A stretch of 64,000 nt of DNA from Saccharopolyspora gloriosae (GCF_022828475.1 NZ_CP059557.1:5875470-5939469); one strand, 5' to 3'; positions 8,042-17,140 are shown, counted from the stretch's first letter. The notes: generated by a model not told the origin, from the sequence alone. Made by a program: numbers and translations.

Positions 8042-9220
8042 ATGGTGTTCCCCGGCAAGCCCGCATGGCAGTCGTTGCTCTGGCTGTTCGGCATCCTCGT
8101 GACGACGCCCGTGACGATGCTGCTGGAGTACGTGATCTTCGAGGGCTTCGACGGCACGCGGTGGCCGCCGGCCGTGATGTTCACCGGCGGGTCGGTGGCC
8201 GCGGTGGTCCTGCTGATCGCGCCGCGGCTCGGACCTCGTGCGCTGCCCGCGGCCGCCATCGGCGCCGCCGTGATCTCGGCGGCCGTGTACTACCCCGCTT
8301 ACGACGCCGAGGGCTGGAAGGAACGCCCCGACCTCGGGTTGCTGCTGCTCACGCCGACCGCGGCGCTGCTGATCCTGCTCGGGCTCGTGGTGTGGCGGGC
8401 GGAGAAGCGCTGGGCGATCGCCACCGGGATGGTCGTGTCCGCGGTCGTCGTGGCCCAGCCCGCGATCGGGCGCGGCCGCTTGACCGAGGTGGTGATCGGA
8501 TTCCTCCTGGTGTGCTGCGTGACGCTGTCCTGCACGATCGGCCTGGCCGCCCGGCTGGCCCGCCGGGCGCGGCAGCGCCAGATCGAGCACGAACGGCTGA
8601 TCCAGCGCACCGACTTCGCCCGCGACCTGCACGACTTCGTCGGCCACCACGTGACGGGAATGGTGGTGCAGGCGCGCGGCGCGCAGGCGATCGCGAAGCG
8701 GTCGCCGCAGCAGGCGCTGGACGCGCTGGACAGCATCGCCGAGGCCGGTGCCGAGGCGATGGAATCGCTGCACCGCATGGTCGGGCTGCTGCGCGCCGAC
8801 GACGGCGGGACCACCGCGCCGCCGATCACCATCGACGAGATCTCCACCATGGTCGAGCGGTTCAACCGCGGGCCGGGACCGGAGGCGCGGCTCCGGTTGC
8901 CCGACTCCACCGACGGCATCCCCGCCGACGTCGGCACCACCGCGCACCGGGTCGCCCTGGAAGGGCTCACGAACGTCCGCAAGCACGGCCGGAACGTGAC
9001 GACGGTGCGGATCGACGTGGAACGCGCCGAATCCGAGCTGGTGGTGCGCGTCGGCGACGACGGCGAGGTTGGCAAGATCTCCGGCAGCGGATTCGGTCTG
9101 CGAGGCCTGCGCGACCGCGTCGCCGAAGTCGGCGGCGAGTTCGAGGACGGGCCCGCCCGGACGGGCGGCTGGGTCCTCGCAGCCCGCATGCCGCTGCCAT
9201 CGAACGGAGGTACCGCGTGA
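8042..9220 (+). CDS. Membrane sensor histidine kinase (HisKA_3, NarL-type)
   Basis: A 392-residue kinase. About five hydrophobic segments fill residues 12-170, with little extracytoplasmic loop, as in kinases that sense stress within the membrane. The HisKA_3 dimerisation helix carries ARDLHDFVGHHV with the phospho-acceptor His at about 197. The ATPase domain shows the N box (LEGLTNVRKHG) and a G box (GSGFGLRGLRDRV). It starts 120 bases from the divergent ABC transporter and overlaps its response regulator gene (GTGA, 9217-9220). It probably controls the transporter. Confidence 0.92.
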   Translation: MVFPGKPAWQSLLWLFGILVTTPVTMLLEYVIFEGFDGTRWPPAVMFTGGSVAAVVLLIAPRLGPRALPAAAIGAAVISAAVYYPAYDAEGWKERPDLGLLLLTPTAALLILLGLVVWRAEKRWAIATGMVVSAVVVAQPAIGRGRLTEVVIGFLLVCCVTLSCTIGLAARLARRARQRQIEHERLIQRTDFARDLHDFVGHHVTGMVVQARGAQAIAKRSPQQALDALDSIAEAGAEAMESLHRMVGLLRADDGGTTAPPITIDEISTMVERFNRGPGPEARLRLPDSTDGIPADVGTTAHRVALEGLTNVRKHGRNVTTVRIDVERAESELVVRVGDDGEVGKISGSGFGLRGLRDRVAEVGGEFEDGPARTGGWVLAARMPLPSNGGTA

Positions 9221-9864
9221 CCATCAAAGTGCTCATCGCCGACGACCAGGCGATGATCCGCACCGGATTCGAAATGATCTTGGGTGCCGAGGACGACATG
9301 GAGGTGGTCGGCACGGCGTCCGACGGCGTGGAAGCGCTGGAGATGGTCGCGCTGCACCGGCCGGACGTGGTGCTGATGGACATCCGGATGCCCCGGCTGG
9401 ACGGTCTGGACGCCTTGCAGCGGATCAACGCCACGGGCGCGGTCGCCCCGCCGAAGGTCGTGGTCGTCACCACCTTCGAGGACGACGAGTACGTGCACCG
9501 CGCGCTCAACGGCGGCGCCAGCGGCTTCCTGCTCAAGACCGCCAGCTCCGCGTTGCTGCTCGAAGGCGTGCGCGCGGCGGCCTCGGGTGAAGCGCTGGTC
9601 AGCCCCGCGATCACGGTGAAGCTGCTGCGCAACCACTCCCCCGCCGAACCCCGCGCGAACCGGCCGAACCCGCTGTCGGCGCGCGAGGGGGAGGTCGCCC
9701 AGCTGGTCGCCACGGGCGCCACCAACGCCGAGATCTCCGAGCAGCTGTTCCTGTCCCTCGGCACCGTCAAGACCCACCTGTCGAGCATCCAGTCCAAATT
9801 GGACCTCCGGAATCGGGTGGAGATCGCCGCGTGGGTCTGGCAGTCGCAAGGGGTAGGCCGATAG
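9217..9864 (+). CDS. NarL/FixJ-type response regulator
   Basis: A 215-residue regulator. The receiver domain has the acidic pair at residues 9-10 (IADDQ), the phospho-acceptor Asp at about 55 (LMDIRMPRLDG), the Thr/Ser switch (VVTTFEDD) and the Lys in LLKTASS. A C-terminal LuxR HTH (LSAREGEVAQLVATGATNAE, then LGTVKTHLSSIQSKL) binds DNA. The GTG start overlaps the kinase stop and is preceded by GGAGG six bases upstream. The likely target is the divergent ABC transporter promoter. Confidence 0.94.
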   Translation: MTIKVLIADDQAMIRTGFEMILGAEDDMEVVGTASDGVEALEMVALHRPDVVLMDIRMPRLDGLDALQRINATGAVAPPKVVVVTTFEDDEYVHRALNGGASGFLLKTASSALLLEGVRAAASGEALVSPAITVKLLRNHSPAEPRANRPNPLSAREGEVAQLVATGATNAEISEQLFLSLGTVKTHLSSIQSKLDLRNRVEIAAWVWQSQGVGR

Positions 9865-9977
9865 TCATAGGGATTCCCGCGCGAACCGGTCGTCCGACCG
9901 ATCCGCGACCGAGCGGGTGGCCAATAGCGTTCGGTCTCGGAAGATCGAACGCCGTTGCGCGAAGGAGCTCAATCCCC

Positions 9978-10340
9978 ATGAAGCGTGCACTCGTGTTGGC
10001 CGTGCCGGCACTCGCCCTCGTCGGCCTCACCGCGTGCGGCGGTCCGCCGGAGCAGACCGCCTACGAGGTGACGCTGGAGGTCGCGGGTCCCGCCGGGGCG
10101 ACCGGCACCATCCAGAAGTCCACTTCGGACTCGCAGAACCAGCCTCCGGTGCAGTTCAGCGTCCCGCACAAGGACACGTGGGTTCCGATGGGCGGCCCGG
10201 CGAAGATCGTCGTCACGCCGGACTCTCCTGATTCGGCCCTCACCTGCAAGGTGCTGGTCGAAGGCGAGGAGCGGGTGACCGAGGCCGGGCAGCCCGGCCG
10301 GGCGGTCACCTGCGCGCTGACCATCGACGGCCCGGCCTGA
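9978..10340 (+). CDS. Small MmpS-like lipoprotein
   Basis: A 120-residue exported protein. The signal sequence ends in a lipobox, GLTAC, so the Cys at about 20 is probably lipidated. The mature part is a beta-rich domain with two Cys in TCKVLVEGEE and VTCALTIDG. These are arranged as in MmpS-family accessory proteins, which partner RND exporters in mycobacteria; no MmpL-type transporter is visible here. GAAGGAG lies 9 bases before the ATG. The family assignment rests on the spacing of conserved Tyr, Val and Cys positions and is tentative. Confidence 0.7.
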   Translation: MKRALVLAVPALALVGLTACGGPPEQTAYEVTLEVAGPAGATGTIQKSTSDSQNQPPVQFSVPHKDTWVPMGGPAKIVVTPDSPDSALTCKVLVEGEERVTEAGQPGRAVTCALTIDGPA

Positions 10341-10486
10341 GGCTCCGGCCTGCCACTCGCGGGCCGGTCCACGCACGGTCCCGTGCCGGCATCGCCCTCG
10401 GCTTCGATCGACCAACAGTGAACATCCATTTCCCGGAAACGGCCATCCACGGCCGCTTCGTGATACCCGTTCGGAAAGGAACTCCC

Positions 10487-10714
10487 ATGAGCATCCGCAA
10501 AACCATCACGGCTCTGGCACTGTGCGCGGCGGGACTGTCCGTCGCAGGCGCGGGCACCGCGCTCGCCGAAGAAGTAGTGGGCGAATACCCCACCGCCCAA
10601 GCCTGCTCGGACAAACTCGAAGAGCTCGCCGAGCACGGCGACCCCGGCCCGCTGATGTGCGTTCCCGTGAACGCCGACGACCAGGACGGCCCGAACAACC
10701 TCGTCCGCGACTGA
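10487..10714 (+). CDS. Small secreted protein, function unknown
   Basis: A 75-residue product with a clear Sec signal peptide (residues 1-27, ending AGTALA). The mature region is about 48 residues, acidic, with two Cys (ACSDK and LMCVP) that could form a disulfide. The ATG follows GGAAAGGA at a normal distance. No family recognised. It is followed by a strong hairpin. Confidence 0.7.
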   Translation: MSIRKTITALALCAAGLSVAGAGTALAEEVVGEYPTAQACSDKLEELAEHGDPGPLMCVPVNADDQDGPNNLVRD

Positions 10715-10722
10715 CGCCCCGA

Positions 10723-10760
10723 CACCGGTTCCCCCGTTGCCTTCGACGGAGGAACCGGTG
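10723..10760. terminator. Hairpin after the small secreted protein gene
   Basis: Two perfect 10-bp arms, CACCGGTTCC and GGAACCGGTG, flank an 18-base loop 9 bases after the stop codon. There is no strong T tract, as is common in actinomycete terminators. Confidence 0.55.
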
Positions 10761-11110
10761 CTTCCGGCAGCCCGCGTCTTCCGTGCAGGGAAACCTCCCC
10801 CGAGACCAGAACACCGGTCAGACGATCGGGCCGAGCGAATGGATCGCCGTGGTCAGGGCCGCCCTGGCGACCGTGCAGTCCGGCATCGACCGCTGGATCG
10901 ACACGTTCGCCACGAACCCGAGACCAAAACAGACTCGCATCTCGATGGGACTGCGCACCGGCGGGCGGCCCGGCCGCACCGACACGGCCTACGGCACTAC
11001 GGTCCGAACAACACCTTCGCGCAAACCTCGGGCATCACGCCCGGCTGACCGCCGGCGCACCGGCTACCGCCGATTCGGCGTTCGGACGGCTCCTCAACGC
11101 CCCCCGTTGA
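10761..11110. other. Gene-free interval, 350 bases
   Basis: I see no convincing gene. The rightward frame that runs through it has no start signal of its own and no recognisable domain. It separates the small exported protein genes from the convergent glycosidase gene. Confidence 0.4.
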
Positions 11111-12397
11111 TCAGCCGCCTGTCAAGCGGTGCCAAGCCGCCGCGCGCCAGTCGTCATCGTCGAGGGACTGCCGGTTGCCGTCCGCGTCCCAGTTCATCAG
11201 GCCCCAGCCATTGCCCTCGCCGTTCTCGTGCCAGCCGACCAGCGGCCAATAGGCGAAGTCCGTGTCGTTGTCGACGAGGAAGTCCACGAAGTTCTCGAAC
11301 CACGCGCGCTCCTTCGGATCTTCCTCGCCGCGTCCCGCGCCGAACTCGCTGATCCACAGCGGCGCGGTGTACGGCTGACCTTCCTCGGTCACGAAGAACG
11401 CCTGTCTGCGGAGCACCTCGTAGAGCTCCTCGCGGCTGAAGTCCCGGTAGCGCGGGTCGGTCGTCTCCCCCGTTCCGGTCGCGCCGCTGTGGTTGGGGCC
11501 GGTGTATCCATAGAAGTGCGCCGAGTAAACGAGCTTCCCGGGCTCGGCCAGCTCGTGCGACAACTCGCGCACCGGTTCCAGCGTCGGCCGCTCGTGCGGG
11601 AACCCGTCGACCGGGATGCCGGTCCAGTTGATGCCTTCGATGATGATCAGCAGGTTCGGGTTGGCCTCGTTGAGGATGCGGTCACCGGCGCGCTGCGACG
11701 CGGCGAACCAGTCGTGCTCGTCCCCGAGACCCCAGTTCGGGTCGTCGAGGACGTCGCGGCGCACCTCGTTGTAGAGGTCCGCGCCGACGACACGCGTGTT
11801 GTCCTCGTAGCGACCGGCCATGAAAAGCCAGTCCTCTTCCCATTCCTGGTCGCTCTGGGCGCTGTTCCAGCGTTCGTTGCCGTCGGTTCCGCAGCACCAG
11901 CGCGAAGTGTTGGTGTGGTTGTTGAGGATCACGGCGAGGCCGCTGTCGGTGAGGGCCTGCACGGCCGCGTCGTAGATCTCCAGCCGCGTCTTGCCGCGCA
12001 GCTCCGGATTCGCGGCGACCGCCTCGTCGGGCAGGACCGCCTCGTCGTCGATCATGTCGTTGGCGAACGGCAGCCGGACGCTGTTGAGCCCGAGTTCCTG
12101 GAAGCTCCCGATGATGTCGTCCATCGAGGCCCGGTCCAGGCCGAGCGGAATGCCGTGGCTGTTCTCGCCTTCGTGGTGGTTGGCCGGATCTTCGATGTCA
12201 CCGGAGCCGTTCCACGTGCCGCTGGCCCCGTGCCAGTTGCCGGACTTCAGCTTGAACCGGTCGCCGTCGGCGTCGACGATGTCGCGCCCCTCGGTGTGCA
12301 ACGGCCCGGTCCAGGAGACTTCTTCTTGCACCGCCGCCGACGGTGCCGGGGCCAGCAACGACGCGGCGAGCACAGTAGCGAGCACATTGGCGATCAC
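11111..12397 (-). CDS. Secreted glycoside hydrolase family 5 enzyme
   Basis: A 428-residue exported TIM-barrel glycosidase. Residues 1-22 form a Sec signal peptide. The GH5 acid/base Glu lies in DLYNEVRRD at about 211, and the nucleophile Glu in LWISEFGAG at about 351. The intermediate His-Asn (NNHTNT, HFYGY) positions of clan A are also present. It therefore looks active, most likely on a beta-glucan or related polysaccharide; no carbohydrate-binding module is attached. It is monocistronic, with convergent sequence on one side and an unknown gene upstream. Confidence 0.9.
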   Translation of the reverse strand: MIANVLATVLAASLLAPAPSAAVQEEVSWTGPLHTEGRDIVDADGDRFKLKSGNWHGASGTWNGSGDIEDPANHHEGENSHGIPLGLDRASMDDIIGSFQELGLNSVRLPFANDMIDDEAVLPDEAVAANPELRGKTRLEIYDAAVQALTDSGLAVILNNHTNTSRWCCGTDGNERWNSAQSDQEWEEDWLFMAGRYEDNTRVVGADLYNEVRRDVLDDPNWGLGDEHDWFAASQRAGDRILNEANPNLLIIIEGINWTGIPVDGFPHERPTLEPVRELSHELAEPGKLVYSAHFYGYTGPNHSGATGTGETTDPRYRDFSREELYEVLRRQAFFVTEEGQPYTAPLWISEFGAGRGEEDPKERAWFENFVDFLVDNDTDFAYWPLVGWHENGEGNGWGLMNWDADGNRQSLDDDDWRAAAWHRLTGG

Positions 12398-12531
12398 GTG
12401 TCGGCTCCCTGCGGGGTCGGCGATCCGCGGATCGGCGGCGGAACCCCATCCTCGCAGCGATCACCGCGACGAAGTGATCTGTGAAATCCACGCTTTTCCC
12501 GGCCCGCCGACGCCGAAACTCATCGGCTCGA

Positions 12532-12924
12532 TCAGCCGTCGGCTCGCCACCCGATGGGCAGCGAGACCGCGTGATACCCGGGAGAGCCGGTCCTCCGGTG
12601 CTCCTCGACGGCACGCAGCTCGGCGGCCTCCCGGCCCGCGTAGACGGCGATGCCGATGGGATCGTCCGGTCCCCCGTCGACGTCCCCACCACCCAGCAAC
12701 ACCACATGGATGATCTCGCCGTCCACCAGCGCAGCGGTCTTCTCCGCGGACCCGGCGAGCGGATGCTCTTCCCACGAGACGTACCGACCACGCGCGGAGC
12801 TCCGCTCCTTGATCCGCTCGGCCTCGTCCACCCCGGCGCACACTGCGATCAACGGCTCCACGCCGGAATCCACACCGCGCGGGCTGGTGCGCTCGTAGAC
12901 CAGGCGCACGACCGGCTCAGGCAT
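12532..12924 (-). CDS. Conserved hypothetical protein
   Basis: A 130-residue soluble protein (ATG at 12924; GTG at 12939 is an alternative). I do not recognise the family. It has alternating acidic and hydrophobic stretches, including IIHVVLLGGGDVDGGPDDP, and reads like a small alpha/beta protein with no signal or membrane segment. Codon usage is ordinary high-GC, which supports a real gene. It is the last chromosomal gene left of the integrated element. Confidence 0.55.
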   Translation of the reverse strand: MPEPVVRLVYERTSPRGVDSGVEPLIAVCAGVDEAERIKERSSARGRYVSWEEHPLAGSAEKTAALVDGEIIHVVLLGGGDVDGGPDDPIGIAVYAGREAAELRAVEEHRRTGSPGYHAVSLPIGWRADG

Positions 12925-13103
12925 CGCTGGTCTCACCACCGTGATCGCTCACACCTCGACAAGCCGTTCCACGACCAGGCGGGGAACTCCCCGCCGCAAA
13001 ATCCGACGAGAAGCGGCCCCCGCATCGTGGAGGCTCGCCCCCACGATGAAAACGCAAAGAGGCCCCCGCTCTCCGCGAGCACGAGCCTTCTTACGTGGAG
13101 GTC

Positions 13104-13275
13104 GGGAGCTTACTCGAACACCGAACCGCTGATCAGTGAGCAGACCGGGAACCCTCCCCAACGGAACAAACCCACACACCCCAGCCACCGCACCGTGGGG
13201 GCCTACGGGGGCTCGGCCCCCGTACGAACAAAAAGGAGCCGGGAAGACGCAACAGCGTCAACCAGACTCCTCCGA
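13104..13275. repeat. 172-bp repeat, copy 1 (stable-RNA flank relic)
   Basis: As read, identical to 13287-13458. On the minus strand each copy contains an intrinsic terminator (hairpin then TTTTTG, here 13230-13271), then the conserved hairpin motif seen after all stable-RNA genes in this window (13185-13225), then a G/T-rich tract. The copies are separated by only 11 bases. Confidence 0.9.
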
Positions 13276-13286
13276 ATAGAGGTTGA

Positions 13287-13458
13287 GGGAGCTTACTCGA
13301 ACACCGAACCGCTGATCAGTGAGCAGACCGGGAACCCTCCCCAACGGAACAAACCCACACACCCCAGCCACCGCACCGTGGGGGCCTACGGGGGCTCGGC
13401 CCCCGTACGAACAAAAAGGAGCCGGGAAGACGCAACAGCGTCAACCAGACTCCTCCGA
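13287..13458. repeat. 172-bp repeat, copy 2, abutting attL
   Basis: Second copy, offset 183 bases from the first, ending exactly where the 43-bp att repeat begins. It is the original 3' flank of tRNA-Ala(GGC) before the element integrated: on the minus strand it would supply the terminator (13413-13454) and the conserved hairpin motif (13368-13408) directly after the tRNA. Confidence 0.88.
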
Positions 13459-13501
13459 GTGGAGCTGAGGGGATTCGAACCCCTGACCCCTTGACTGCCA
13501 G
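13459..13501. repeat. attL, 43-bp core repeat
   Basis: An exact copy of 32824-32866, covering the T arm and acceptor 3' strand of tRNA-Ala up to the anticodon stem. It is a truncated tRNA fragment, not a functional tRNA gene. Confidence 0.93.
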
Positions 13502-14000
13502 GCATTTCGGGTTGTCGATCGACGTGGACAGCCCACCGCAATGACCTGCATCCACTGTCCGGAACGGTCCACATGAGTCCACACACGACAGCACCGGTTG
13601 TCACCCAGTTAGTCACCCATCGGATCTCACGGGCAGTGCTTACGCCTGCGCCAACGGACGCTGCCTCAGGGAGGTTAGTACCGCACGGGGGCCAGAGACG
13701 CGCGCTTTCAAGGTCAGCGACCCGACGTTCGTACTGTACGGGGCTGGCCGTAGCTGCTGGTGAGCGCAGCTTTCGGCATTTGCCGAACCCTGGCGAACGG
13801 ACGCGAATGAGACGAGAACTGCGACGGGGTTAGAAGCAGCGTTAAGGGCCGCGGCGGGCCGGCCGAATGGGGTGCAGTCGACCAGCCCGCATCGGACCGG
13901 GAGATCTTCCCCATCGTCCCGACCCGACTTCCAAGCACACTAGAATGCGTGTTCGAAAGATCGCCAGCCTGGTCGCGCTGCTGGCCGTAACGAGTGGCAA
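13502..14000. other. Left-end non-coding region of the element
   Basis: About 500 bases without a credible gene. It contains a candidate integrase arm site at 13600-13614, and otherwise I see nothing specific. Short open frames here lack start signals and domain features. Confidence 0.5.
13600..13614 (+). promoter_or_regulatory. Candidate integrase arm-type site, left end
   Basis: GTCACCCAGTTAGTC matches GTCACGCAGTTAGTC at 32746-32760 in 14 of 15 positions and in the same orientation. One copy lies inside each end of the element (about 100 and 65 bases from the core repeats), as expected for arm sites bound by the N-terminal domain of a tyrosine integrase. Confidence 0.5.
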
Positions 14001-14828
14001 TCAGCGGAGAAGGCCCCCTCGGGCGTACCCCAGGAGTCGAAGTTTTCCGTCAAGTTGCCTGCGCCAGCGATTGCCTTCGCAGTCATCGAAATGCACCGCC
14101 CCGGTATCTAGGATTCGGAACCACTCTTCCTGAATACTGGATTTGATTTTCACTTTCGCCTCGGCTATTGTTGATCGCACACCCCCGTCCGCAATTGCTG
14201 CTTCGTACCATTCAGCCGCGTCTAGGCCTGCCGCCTCATCCGGAAGTGAAGCGCGCAGCTCGCTTGCCAGTTTAATAGATCTCGGAAAAGCATCCTTGAC
14301 TTTCACTGAATTCGACCCGTGGTCTTCATTCGTCGGCATTATTCGAACGATTCGATGGACGATCGAAAGTCGCCTAGTTTGATCCTTGTACACCAGTGCA
14401 ACATTGTAGACTGGTAGATCGCTGGCGTTAATGTACCGCAGTACGTCCCACGCTAAGTACGCTGTTCCAACTAGCATTTCTCCGGGAATGTGTTTGAGCC
14501 CAGGATCATCCTCTAGCCATGCGGTGAATTTTGACGATTGCTGGCGGAGCTCCTGGCTTCGCGCCAGAGAGAGTTGGGCTGCCTGCTTTCGGTATGCACG
14601 ATAGGCGAAGAACGCGACGATGCTCGAGACAAGCACCGAGAGAAGTGAAGCGCTTGCGCTGACAACCGGAGGCTTGAAATGCTCAATTATCGCGAAAAAC
14701 TTACCAACTAGATCACTAAACGGCACAGCGTAATCGTAGTCTGTTGATCTACGTTGGTGTCGGTTTTGTGGAGGCTTGCTCCGCAGTCTGCCTAGTTGGT
14801 CGCGACGCCTCTGCATCTCATCAGGCAT
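14001..14828 (-). CDS. Single-span membrane protein, unknown (cargo)
   Basis: A 275-residue product, ATG at 14828 chosen because AGAGGA precedes it; an ATG at 14846 is also in frame. A basic N-terminus is followed by a membrane helix near residues 55-75 (VSASASLLSVLVSSIVAFFAYRAY) and a long cytoplasmic domain of about 190 residues. Its codons are visibly richer in A and T than the surrounding genes, indicating recent acquisition. No family recognised. It is monocistronic and sits at the outer edge of the cargo region. Confidence 0.65.
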   Translation of the reverse strand: MPDEMQRRRDQLGRLRSKPPQNRHQRRSTDYDYAVPFSDLVGKFFAIIEHFKPPVVSASASLLSVLVSSIVAFFAYRAYRKQAAQLSLARSQELRQQSSKFTAWLEDDPGLKHIPGEMLVGTAYLAWDVLRYINASDLPVYNVALVYKDQTRRLSIVHRIVRIMPTNEDHGSNSVKVKDAFPRSIKLASELRASLPDEAAGLDAAEWYEAAIADGGVRSTIAEAKVKIKSSIQEEWFRILDTGAVHFDDCEGNRWRRQLDGKLRLLGYARGGLLR

Positions 14829-14939
14829 AGGTTCCTCTGCCCGCATAGCGTCGGACCATGAGCTGGGAGAGCCGCGTAGACAGGATCAACCGGGTCCCGC
14901 CGGTTGGCTGGGCGCCCGCCCCCCGGCGCCAGGGTGCGA

Positions 14940-15821
14940 TCAAGGCACAGCACGCCACCCGCCCCATGGGCGTGGGCCTTTATGCCCCTGAAGACAGGCA
15001 AGCCGGTGAGCGAGCTGGGTGCTGGCTGACGGGTCCTTCTCGGCGACTTGGGCGGCCATGGTGGTCATGCGTAGTTCACGGATGTCGCGCAGGATCTCGA
15101 AGCCGTCCCATGCGGTCACGTCGTAGCCGTAGGTGCGGCAGTAGTCGGTCCACTGTTCGGCGGTGAGCCAGCCGGTAGTGACATGGGATACGGCGGTGGA
15201 GACGAGGTCCCATTCCGGTGGGCCGTAGGCGCAGCGCTCGAAGTCCATGAGGATCGGGCCGCCTGCGGTGGCGGCGACGTTGCCGCGCCAGGCGTCGCCG
15301 TGGACCAGGCGCCACGGGATACCGGCAGGGAGCTCCCTGTAAGCGTCTTGGAGTTCGGTCAGACGCTTGCGCAGCCAGTCCCGGTCCTGGGTGTGGAGCC
15401 AGGTGGCACCGTCGATGCGTTCGGCCACGCGCACGAACGGCGCCAGCTCCGGCAGGTCCATCCCGTCCGGGACGTTAAGGCTGTGCAGCTCGCGCAGCAG
15501 CCCGGCTACGTCGGTCGTGCTGCCTTGCTCGTGCGGCGGAAGCTCGTGCCAGAACGTCACCCCCTGCTCCCCGACCACAACCGGGGCGTCCGGCTCACCC
15601 CACGGACGCACCGCCGGAACCTGGGTACCGGCCAGCCATCGGGTCACCTGTAGTTCCTTGGCCGCCGCGGAGACCTGGCCGGGCCGGGAGATGCGCGCGA
15701 CCACGCCGCCGGGCAGTCGGTAAAGGTCGTTCTCCCCTGCCCTGATGAGCTTTGCGGCCCCGTGGTCCAAGCCAACCCGCTCACACGCCCCACGCAGCAC
15801 GGCAGCCGTCTCGGTGCTCAT
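14940..15821 (-). CDS. APH-fold phosphotransferase 1 (aminoglycoside phosphotransferase family)
   Basis: A 293-residue kinase-like protein. The Brenner motif LVHGDAWRGN lies near residues 170-179 with the catalytic Asp, and the metal-binding LMDFERCAYGPPEWD near 190-204. The family covers aminoglycoside, choline, homoserine and sugar kinases, so resistance cannot be claimed from sequence. The start overlaps the stop of the XRE/TPR regulator gene as ATGA (15818-15821). A paralogue with a similar C-terminus (YG-D--WDGF--IR-IREL-MTT) is encoded at 18373-19266, pointing to a paired role. Confidence 0.88.
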   Translation of the reverse strand: MSTETAAVLRGACERVGLDHGAAKLIRAGENDLYRLPGGVVARISRPGQVSAAAKELQVTRWLAGTQVPAVRPWGEPDAPVVVGEQGVTFWHELPPHEQGSTTDVAGLLRELHSLNVPDGMDLPELAPFVRVAERIDGATWLHTQDRDWLRKRLTELQDAYRELPAGIPWRLVHGDAWRGNVAATAGGPILMDFERCAYGPPEWDLVSTAVSHVTTGWLTAEQWTDYCRTYGYDVTAWDGFEILRDIRELRMTTMAAQVAEKDPSASTQLAHRLACLQGHKGPRPWGGWRAVP

Positions 15822-17140
15822 ACGGTCGCGACCGCCGCTTCGATCCGGCCGCGCAGCGCGGTTACCTCTCCGAGATCCCGGTGAGCACTCGCGTACCCGC
15901 TCAGCGCCCGGAGGTCGTCGGCGGCCCGATGGGACTTCAGCGGGGTAGCCGCTTCCAACGCCCCGCCTCCGAGGGTGGCCGCTTCGAGCGGGTCGCCGGT
16001 GACCATGATGAGGGAAGCGAGCTTGGTCTGACTGATCGCGCGCGAACGAGCTGCGGCTTCTCCGTGCTGCCGGACGGCCGTCTCCAGCCGAGTCGCTGCG
16101 TCAGTGACGAAACGACCCTGGATGGCCAACTCCCACAAAGCGTGGCCCGTATCGCCCGCGTGCTGGGCGCCGTCGTAGTACGCCATCCACGGAGGATCGT
16201 TCGCCGGTTCGGCGCGGGCGTATGCGTCATCCGCGTTGCCCACTGCCATCACGGTGTCCTGCGAGCGCCGCAGCTTGCCGAGTGCTCGGGCTCGGGCGGT
16301 GTGCAACATCGCCTGCTCGGTTCCGGTGAGCCGGTCGGACCGCACCAAGGCCATCTCCGCGAAAGTCAGGCCCGAATCCGGATCGCCGCACCAGATGGAT
16401 TGTCGCGCCATCGACGACAGGATCTTTGCCCGCAGGTGCCAGTCCCCCACCTCTTCCGCACACGAGAGCGCGAACCGGAACATCCGCCGCGCATCGTCAT
16501 GGGCGTAGGCGTCGAACGCCATGAAACCGGTGACGTGCCCGAGGTAGCCCACTGCGGACAACAGCTCGCCCCGAGTTCGTTCGGAGCACCGGACGTTGAG
16601 CAGCTGCACGGCGAACCGCAGTTGCGCCATCACCGCTTCGCGGACGAAGCCTCCGCCGTAGCGGGCATCCCAGGTTCCGAAGGTCTGCGCGATAGCCCGC
16701 ACCTCGGCGACTTCACTCGCTCCCACCACCGACGGAACAGGGGTCGGCTCGCTGAACGCGAACATGTCGATGACGCGTGCACTGCCGACCGCAGCCGCGC
16801 CGGCCCCGACGGTCCGCAAGAACGTCTGCCGGTTCACGCCCATCTCGCGCGGAGGCTCACGGCGGGGACGACGTAACCCCAATTCGCTGTCGGTGGCGAC
16901 GCCAAGCACGACGCGGAGCGCAGCGCGGCGCTGCTCGTCCTGCGGCCAGCGGATCTTGCCCTGTTCGAGCTTGCCGATGTAGTTCGCGTCGATCTCCGCG
17001 ACGTTCGTGGCGCCAGTGTTCTCGTAGATCCACGCGTTGACGAGCTCGGCGAGTTCTTGGCGCGTCAACGATTCCCCGGACGCGTTCGGCGACTCGACGC
17101 GCTCCCGAGCACGACGCAGCGGTTCATTGGCCTCGGGCAT
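15818..17140 (-). CDS. XRE-family regulator with TPR-like C-terminal domain
   Basis: A 440-residue protein. The N-terminal HTH region (about 20-85) includes LTRQELAELVNAWI and IDANYIGKLEQGKIRWP. The remainder is all-helical, of the TPR-like type common in Streptomyces XRE regulators that respond to small molecules or peptides. The ATG at 17140 follows GAGGGG at proper spacing; a longer frame upstream lacks such a signal. It is translationally coupled to APH kinase 1 and divergent from the Cys-rich protein operon, so it probably controls both. Confidence 0.85.
   Translation of the reverse strand: MPEANEPLRRARERVESPNASGESLTRQELAELVNAWIYENTGATNVAEIDANYIGKLEQGKIRWPQDEQRRAALRVVLGVATDSELGLRRPRREPPREMGVNRQTFLRTVGAGAAAVGSARVIDMFAFSEPTPVPSVVGASEVAEVRAIAQTFGTWDARYGGGFVREAVMAQLRFAVQLLNVRCSERTRGELLSAVGYLGHVTGFMAFDAYAHDDARRMFRFALSCAEEVGDWHLRAKILSSMARQSIWCGDPDSGLTFAEMALVRSDRLTGTEQAMLHTARARALGKLRRSQDTVMAVGNADDAYARAEPANDPPWMAYYDGAQHAGDTGHALWELAIQGRFVTDAATRLETAVRQHGEAAARSRAISQTKLASLIMVTGDPLEAATLGGGALEAATPLKSHRAADDLRALSGYASAHRDLGEVTALRGRIEAAVATV

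Noticed and set aside
10761-11110. A degraded gene between the small exported proteins and the GH5 gene
   Set aside because: No domain, start signal or consistent frame could be seen; only GC-rich open frame remains.
13459-13501. A second tRNA-Ala gene
   Set aside because: Only the 3' half of the tRNA is present; the D arm and the 5' acceptor strand are missing. It is the attL copy.
14940-15821. Calling the APH-fold genes antibiotic resistance determinants
   Set aside because: The fold is shared by many kinases, and nothing in the sequence shows aminoglycoside specificity.
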